NCBI GenBank assembly: GCA_016302705.1 | Contig: JAEDNC010000031.1 | Span: 1 to 9,270, forward strand | Length of the DNA: 9,270 bases | Reading direction: 5' to 3' | From: Bacilli bacterium | GTDB taxonomy: Bacteria; Bacillota_I; Bacilli_A; RFN20; CAG-826 | Shown here: positions 5,804 to 9,270 of the stretch, piece by piece | How the letters are laid out: each line of letters begins with the position of its first letter | How positions within the stretch are numbered: position 1 is the first letter of the stretch | Position numbers and translations under genes: made by a program | The notes under the pieces: generated by a model | Database searches by the model: none | The model's input: only the letters and a program-made list of their open reading frames with translations | Told to the model about the DNA's origin: nothing

Positions 5804-7252
5804 TTATTTTCCTTTTACTGCAAGTTCAATTGCTTTATAGCCACCATCATATATGCCAGTAGCTTTAAGCTTCACGATTTGCTTATTAAGGTGAATGAGC
5901 AATTCTTTGTCAGTAAGTAAATGGTCCAGCATCTCACTCATGCTCTTCTTATCTGGGCATTCAAATGTTGAATCTCCAATTTCTTGAGCGTGAATCGCGC
6001 CATAGACTTCATGTCCGCCAATATGCTTCATCATTACTTTAACTACAGGGTAGAACGCTAATTCACTTGGTTTAGTGATAAGTAGTTCTACATGTCTCAT
6101 AAGTAGATTCGTGCTATAAACAGCTTCAAAAATGTTTTTGTGATAGAAGATATGAATTCCTTTAATCACACTTTTATCCATCTTGTTAACAAATTCTTTG
6201 GTTTCATCGTATCTATCAAAATGTGTTATGCACATATTTTCAAATCCAGATATCTTTTTCTTTAAGAATTCATACATATCAAGGTGGTCACCTAAATTGA
6301 TAAATAAGGCTACTTTACCTTCTTTGACTTTTGGAATAAGGTGATTAACAATTTCTAAGAATGATTTAGCACCTGCTCCTGCTCCTCCAACTGAAGTAAG
6401 AATTCTAGTAGGTTCATCTTTTTGAATTCTATTTACTCTTGCTTCAACATCTTTTTCAATGTTTGAAACAAGTTCATGGTCAATATAATGACCAACTTCA
6501 TAGATATCAGATTCAGGAATGCCTTTTAATGATTTCTTTGCCATTCCATTAAGCATCTTATATCCAAGATATGCGAATGGTGTTTGAACAGCATGGATTG
6601 CTCCTTCGGAAAGGTGTAACGCCATCGGCCAGTTATCTGGAATAGCGTTTACTACATGAGTTAATCCAGCATGAATTGCTCCTTGAGATGGCCATACGTG
6701 AGTAGCAACATACGGGATATCTTTAGGAAGGTCGTGATATAAAGGAGTTAATAACTCAGCGTTCTTTTGGTCAATTGAATTATAGGTGATTTGTCTAAAG
6801 CCTTCGCTATTCATTGGTTCCCAAACTAAAGCGTTAAATAGTTTAAATTTTTGGGATAGTCTACTTCCTAGTGAATATAAATCATTTTGGCTTCTAATCA
6901 TCTTGCTACCAGTCGCATCAAAACTCGCCAAATCCATCCAAATCGGATCATAGCCTAATGCCTTTGCGCAACTCGCTAATGCAATAGAAATTCGATAGTG
7001 ACCAAATCCCATTCTAATATTGCCAACCACTACTGGTTTTTTAGGTAACGCTAATGGGGCATCAGACAAGATTAAATTTTGAGCGCCAATAAAATCTAAG
7101 GTAGGAATATTCTCTAACGCTAAATGGTATTCTTTGTTAGAGTCGTCGCCAAACTTTTTAACAAACTTTTGTTTACTTTTAAGGCCTTTCTTGATGGTTT
7201 TTTGGTCAATTTGATTACCAAATATGACACTGGATTTATCTTTGTTTTCCAT
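5804..7252 (-). CDS. GT-B-fold glycosyltransferase-like protein, unassigned family
   Basis: This encodes a 482-residue soluble protein with no signal peptide. I cannot name its family. After about 70 lysine-rich residues comes VVVGNIRMGFGHYRISIALA (75-94). This resembles the glycine-histidine loop that opens the N-terminal domain of MurG and diacylglycerol glucosyltransferase or MGDG synthase enzymes, followed by a strand ending in DL. A second Rossmann-like start, RILTSVGGAGAGAKSFLEI (283-301), and a late ELLITKPSELAFYPV (389-403) match where those enzymes bind the nucleotide sugar. Transferase activity is inferred from this pattern only; an enzyme of a different activity on the same fold is possible. 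The start has AGGAG (7259-7263) at 6 nt. It lies 65 nt behind the GPH symporter and is probably co-transcribed with it. Confidence 0.55.
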   Translation of the reverse strand: MENKDKSSVIFGNQIDQKTIKKGLKSKQKFVKKFGDDSNKEYHLALENIPTLDFIGAQNLILSDAPLALPKKPVVVGNIRMGFGHYRISIALASCAKALGYDPIWMDLASFDATGSKMIRSQNDLYSLGSRLSQKFKLFNALVWEPMNSEGFRQITYNSIDQKNAELLTPLYHDLPKDIPYVATHVWPSQGAIHAGLTHVVNAIPDNWPMALHLSEGAIHAVQTPFAYLGYKMLNGMAKKSLKGIPESDIYEVGHYIDHELVSNIEKDVEARVNRIQKDEPTRILTSVGGAGAGAKSFLEIVNHLIPKVKEGKVALFINLGDHLDMYEFLKKKISGFENMCITHFDRYDETKEFVNKMDKSVIKGIHIFYHKNIFEAVYSTNLLMRHVELLITKPSELAFYPVVKVMMKHIGGHEVYGAIHAQEIGDSTFECPDKKSMSEMLDHLLTDKELLIHLNKQIVKLKATGIYDGGYKAIELAVKGK

Positions 7253-7273
7253 AGATTTCTCCTAATACAAATA

Positions 7274-7301
7274 GACCCTACATGTATAAACAAATAGGGT
7301 C
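7274..7301 (-). other. intercistronic hairpin between the symporter and the GT-like gene
   Basis: A perfect 7-bp stem pairs 7274-7280 (GACCCTA) with 7295-7301 (TAGGGTC) around a 14-nt loop. No T-run follows on the minus strand (TATTTGTATT), so it is not a good terminator. It could protect the upstream message or set the expression ratio of the two genes. A weak TTGACC (minus, 7304-7299) is present but has no convincing -10. Confidence 0.45.
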
Positions 7302-7317
7302 AAATTGTTTAAAAATA

Positions 7318-9057
7318 TTATTCTTTCGGTTCTTCGATTAGCTCTTCAACTTGCTCTTCAGTTTGTTCTTCAGAGTTAGCTTTTAAAGCTTCGGCTTGTT
7401 GGAAATCTTGTTTATGTTTTAATTCAAGAGCTTCAACAATCTTATTATGTTCTTCTTCAGTAACCTTATAACCAAAGTGCATAAGCGCCCATGCTGCGGT
7501 GATAGAAATAATTAAGATTGCAACAATGAGGATGCCAGCTATTCTAAGTTGCTCTGGTTTGACCATCGCGTGTGCTGCTTTAACATCAGCAATAAAATCA
7601 TAGTCAATTTCTGTACTACCAACGTTCGCACTTGTCCAAGCGTTGTGTTTTTCTTCAGCTTTGCCAATCGCGGTAAATGCACCAAATAATCCTGCAACAA
7701 AGAAGATTAAATATTGGAACCCTCTTAAAATAGCACTACTTAACTTAACATCCAGTGGTCTCCATGCAGAAATAATGGATTCTTTTCTCTCACCAAATTT
7801 ATATTCGTTATAGTCAATTGAGTCTTGGAACATAACGATAATAGCGAGGTACATAAGACCCATTCCAAAGAAGAGAATGAATGGGAATAAATAATGTAGG
7901 AACATAGTTCCTCCAAGAGCCCATCCAAAGTTCATTGAGAAGTATTCTTCATCAGGAACTACGCCTAATTCGTTAAAGGCAATCGCGTTTTCCCCAAATA
8001 ATGGAGTAGAGAAGACCAAGAATCCTACAAATCCTATAATTTGAATGATAAATGAAATAGTAAGAATCTTTTGTTTAGAAAGTTTCTTAGCAATTTTTGG
8101 ATATAAAGCCTGGGAGATAATCATAGCAGCGACATACATTACCGAAATAATTGTCGCAACAAGTCCACCTCTACCAGAACCATATCCTAAAGATAAATAG
8201 AAGTAATTAAGTCCAATACCGCCGGTAAGAACTCCACTTGCTAAATAATATAAGAACATGGAAATAACAGAGACTCTAAGTTCTTTGTTCCTAGCAAATG
8301 TTTTAAAGAGATCTAAGAAATGTGTTTTTTCACTAACGTTAACTTGGTTTGGATCTTCTTTCTTTTCTTTACAAAAAACGAAGACCGCTACTTGTGATAA
8401 TAGGAACACAATTGAGGTAACGATAGCGAGGATCATAAATACCTGTGCAGAAGATAAATTATTAAACAATGTAGGCAATAGCATACATGCAGCGGTCATT
8501 GTAAAACCACCGATAGATGCACAGACAGTAACTCTAGAACTGACAGATGCTCTTTCATGTTCATCATTAGTTAATGATGGGAGCATGGACCAATAGCCAA
8601 TATCATTAATTGTGAAGAATAAATCCCACAAGAAATAGAAGGCAATCATAACTCCAACGAAAGCCCAACCATTTGGGGTACCATCAGCAAATGTTGGTCT
8701 AACAAGGAACATACAGCTAACTGCTATAGAATTTCCAATCGCACCAATCAAAATCCATGGTTTAAATTTGCCTAAATTTTTGAAATGGAATTTCTCAACT
8801 ATAAAGCCCATAATAGGGTCATTAATACCATCCCAAATAAGAGCAACAATCATCGCAATGGTAATTACACCATATTGCTTAGCAAAAATGTCAGAATCTG
8901 AACTTAAAACGCCACTGTTGATAGCGTATTGAAGCAAGAAGGAGCCTACTAGAGCATAACAGGCGTCTCTAAAGATACCTGATAATGGGAAAATCCACTT
9001 AGTAAGTTTTGGAATTTTATTTCCCTCATAAGTGGCGTTTACATTAAAAAAACTCAT
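7318..9057 (-). CDS. GPH (glycoside-pentoside-hexuronide) family sugar:cation symporter
   Basis: This encodes a 579-residue membrane transporter of the MFS_2/MelB type, which imports sugars or glycosides with Na+ or H+. Signatures are WDGINDPIMGFIVEK (75-89, the cation-site region of helix 2), LGKFKPWIL (95-103), the block GYWSMLPSLTND to ERASVSSR (154-175), and SIDYNEYKFGERKES (413-427). The protein is longer than the usual 450-500. Extra loops lie at about 350-385 and 465-505, and the C-terminus (about 533-579) is a long charged, glutamate-rich tail (EEQTEEQVEELIEEPKE). The ATG start has AAAGGAGA (9067-9074) about 10 nt upstream. It is followed by the GT-B-like gene and has its own promoter with a candidate operator. 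The substrate is unknown. Confidence 0.9.
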   Translation of the reverse strand: MSFFNVNATYEGNKIPKLTKWIFPLSGIFRDACYALVGSFLLQYAINSGVLSSDSDIFAKQYGVITIAMIVALIWDGINDPIMGFIVEKFHFKNLGKFKPWILIGAIGNSIAVSCMFLVRPTFADGTPNGWAFVGVMIAFYFLWDLFFTINDIGYWSMLPSLTNDEHERASVSSRVTVCASIGGFTMTAACMLLPTLFNNLSSAQVFMILAIVTSIVFLLSQVAVFVFCKEKKEDPNQVNVSEKTHFLDLFKTFARNKELRVSVISMFLYYLASGVLTGGIGLNYFYLSLGYGSGRGGLVATIISVMYVAAMIISQALYPKIAKKLSKQKILTISFIIQIIGFVGFLVFSTPLFGENAIAFNELGVVPDEEYFSMNFGWALGGTMFLHYLFPFILFFGMGLMYLAIIVMFQDSIDYNEYKFGERKESIISAWRPLDVKLSSAILRGFQYLIFFVAGLFGAFTAIGKAEEKHNAWTSANVGSTEIDYDFIADVKAAHAMVKPEQLRIAGILIVAILIISITAAWALMHFGYKVTEEEHNKIVEALELKHKQDFQQAEALKANSEEQTEEQVEELIEEPKE

Positions 9058-9094
9058 TGACGTTTTTCTCCTTTATGTAAAACGATATAAATAG

Positions 9095-9123
9095 ATTTTA
9101 CCTAATCGGTAAGACTTAAACAA
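9095..9123 (-). promoter_or_regulatory. sigma-A promoter of the symporter unit
   Basis: On the minus strand, TTGTTT (-35, 9123-9118) and TAAAAT (-10, 9100-9095) are separated by exactly 17 bp. The predicted start is near 9088, giving a leader of about 30 nt before the ATG at 9057. The spacer holds an inverted repeat listed separately. Confidence 0.65.
9098..9112. promoter_or_regulatory. candidate operator in the symporter promoter
   Basis: TTACC (9098-9102) and GGTAA (9108-9112) form an inverted repeat with a 5-nt centre, between the -35 and -10 boxes and overlapping the -10. A regulator bound here would block RNA polymerase. The arms are short and no regulator gene is in the window, so this is a candidate only. 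Confidence 0.4.
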
Positions 9124-9147
9124 TCTTAAAATGAAATTAATTTGTTT

Positions 9148-9171
9148 AAAAAAGATGTTAATACATCTTTT
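9148..9171 (-). terminator. terminator of a gene entering from the right edge
   Basis: On the minus strand, AAAAGATGT (9171-9163) and ACATCTTTT (9158-9150) form a perfect 9-bp stem with a 4-nt loop, ending in a run of T residues to 9148. It lies upstream of the symporter promoter in the minus direction. It most likely ends a minus-strand transcript from beyond 9270. Confidence 0.7.
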
Positions 9172-9193
9172 GAATATCAATTTTCGCTTATTT

Positions 9194-9268
9194 TTATTTC
9201 GCAATTGTGATGATGCTTATTATGTATAAATAAGTCGAGTTATCTTTGGCTTCAAGCTGCCCAAAATG
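9194..9268 (-). CDS. possible 3' end of a minus-strand gene, partial
   Basis: One minus-strand frame is open from the edge to TAA at 9194, 24 codons ending ...ISIITIAK. The stop lies 22 nt before the terminator stem, which suits a gene end. Another frame is open to a stop at 9220 (ending KPKITRLIYT), so even the frame is uncertain, and no family can be recognised. Confidence 0.25.
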   Translation of the reverse strand, partial: HFGQLEAKDNSTYLYIISIITIAK

Positions 9269-9270
9269 TT

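Noticed and set aside
8258..8596. Plus-strand ORF of 112 codons opposite the symporter gene
   Set aside because: It is antisense to a clear membrane transporter and has no family features. Membrane-protein genes commonly give such shadow frames.

Overview
The window is AT-rich chromosomal DNA from a low-GC Gram-positive bacterium. It uses strong AGGAG-type ribosome binding sites and sigma-A-like promoters. TGA acts as a stop and no TGA interrupts a gene, so the code is standard rather than the Mycoplasma code. The rpsF-ssb-rpsR operon together with sugar transporters and a cytoplasmic family 2 glycosidase suggests a host-associated member of the Bacilli, for example an uncultured gut lineage near the Erysipelotrichales or RF39-like groups. 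The order-level placement is inference.

Left part (1-1660): a possible tail of a plus-strand gene ends at 39 and is followed by a long perfect hairpin (77-122). Then comes about 400 bp of structured DNA without a convincing gene. The minus-strand ribosomal operon follows: rpsF (S6), ssb and rpsR (S18). It has a consensus promoter (TTTACA, 17 bp, TATAAT) near 1626-1654, a roughly 65-nt structured leader, and a terminator with a GAAA tetraloop at 459-491.

Middle part (1661-5800): a minus-strand MscS-type mechanosensitive channel has its own terminator and a promoter so close to the start codon that the mRNA may be leaderless. Diverging from it on the plus strand is a two-gene unit, an MFS transporter overlapping by 20 nt with a cytoplasmic GH2 glycosidase. 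This looks like an uptake-then-hydrolysis pair for a beta-glycoside. A bidirectional terminator closes the unit.

Right part (5804-9270): a second unit, on the minus strand and convergent with the first, encodes a long GPH-type (sodium/melibiose family) sugar symporter and then a 482-residue protein that looks like a GT-B-fold glycosyltransferase of no family I can name. It is preceded by a promoter (TTGTTT, 17 bp, TAAAAT) whose spacer holds an inverted repeat TTACC-N5-GGTAA, a candidate operator. Upstream, a minus-strand terminator at 9148-9171 probably ends a gene that lies mostly beyond the right edge.

I see no CRISPR array, insertion sequence, phage gene, rRNA or tRNA. The least explained item is the GT-B-like protein beside the sugar symporter. 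The structured stretch at 123-500 is the least explained non-coding part.
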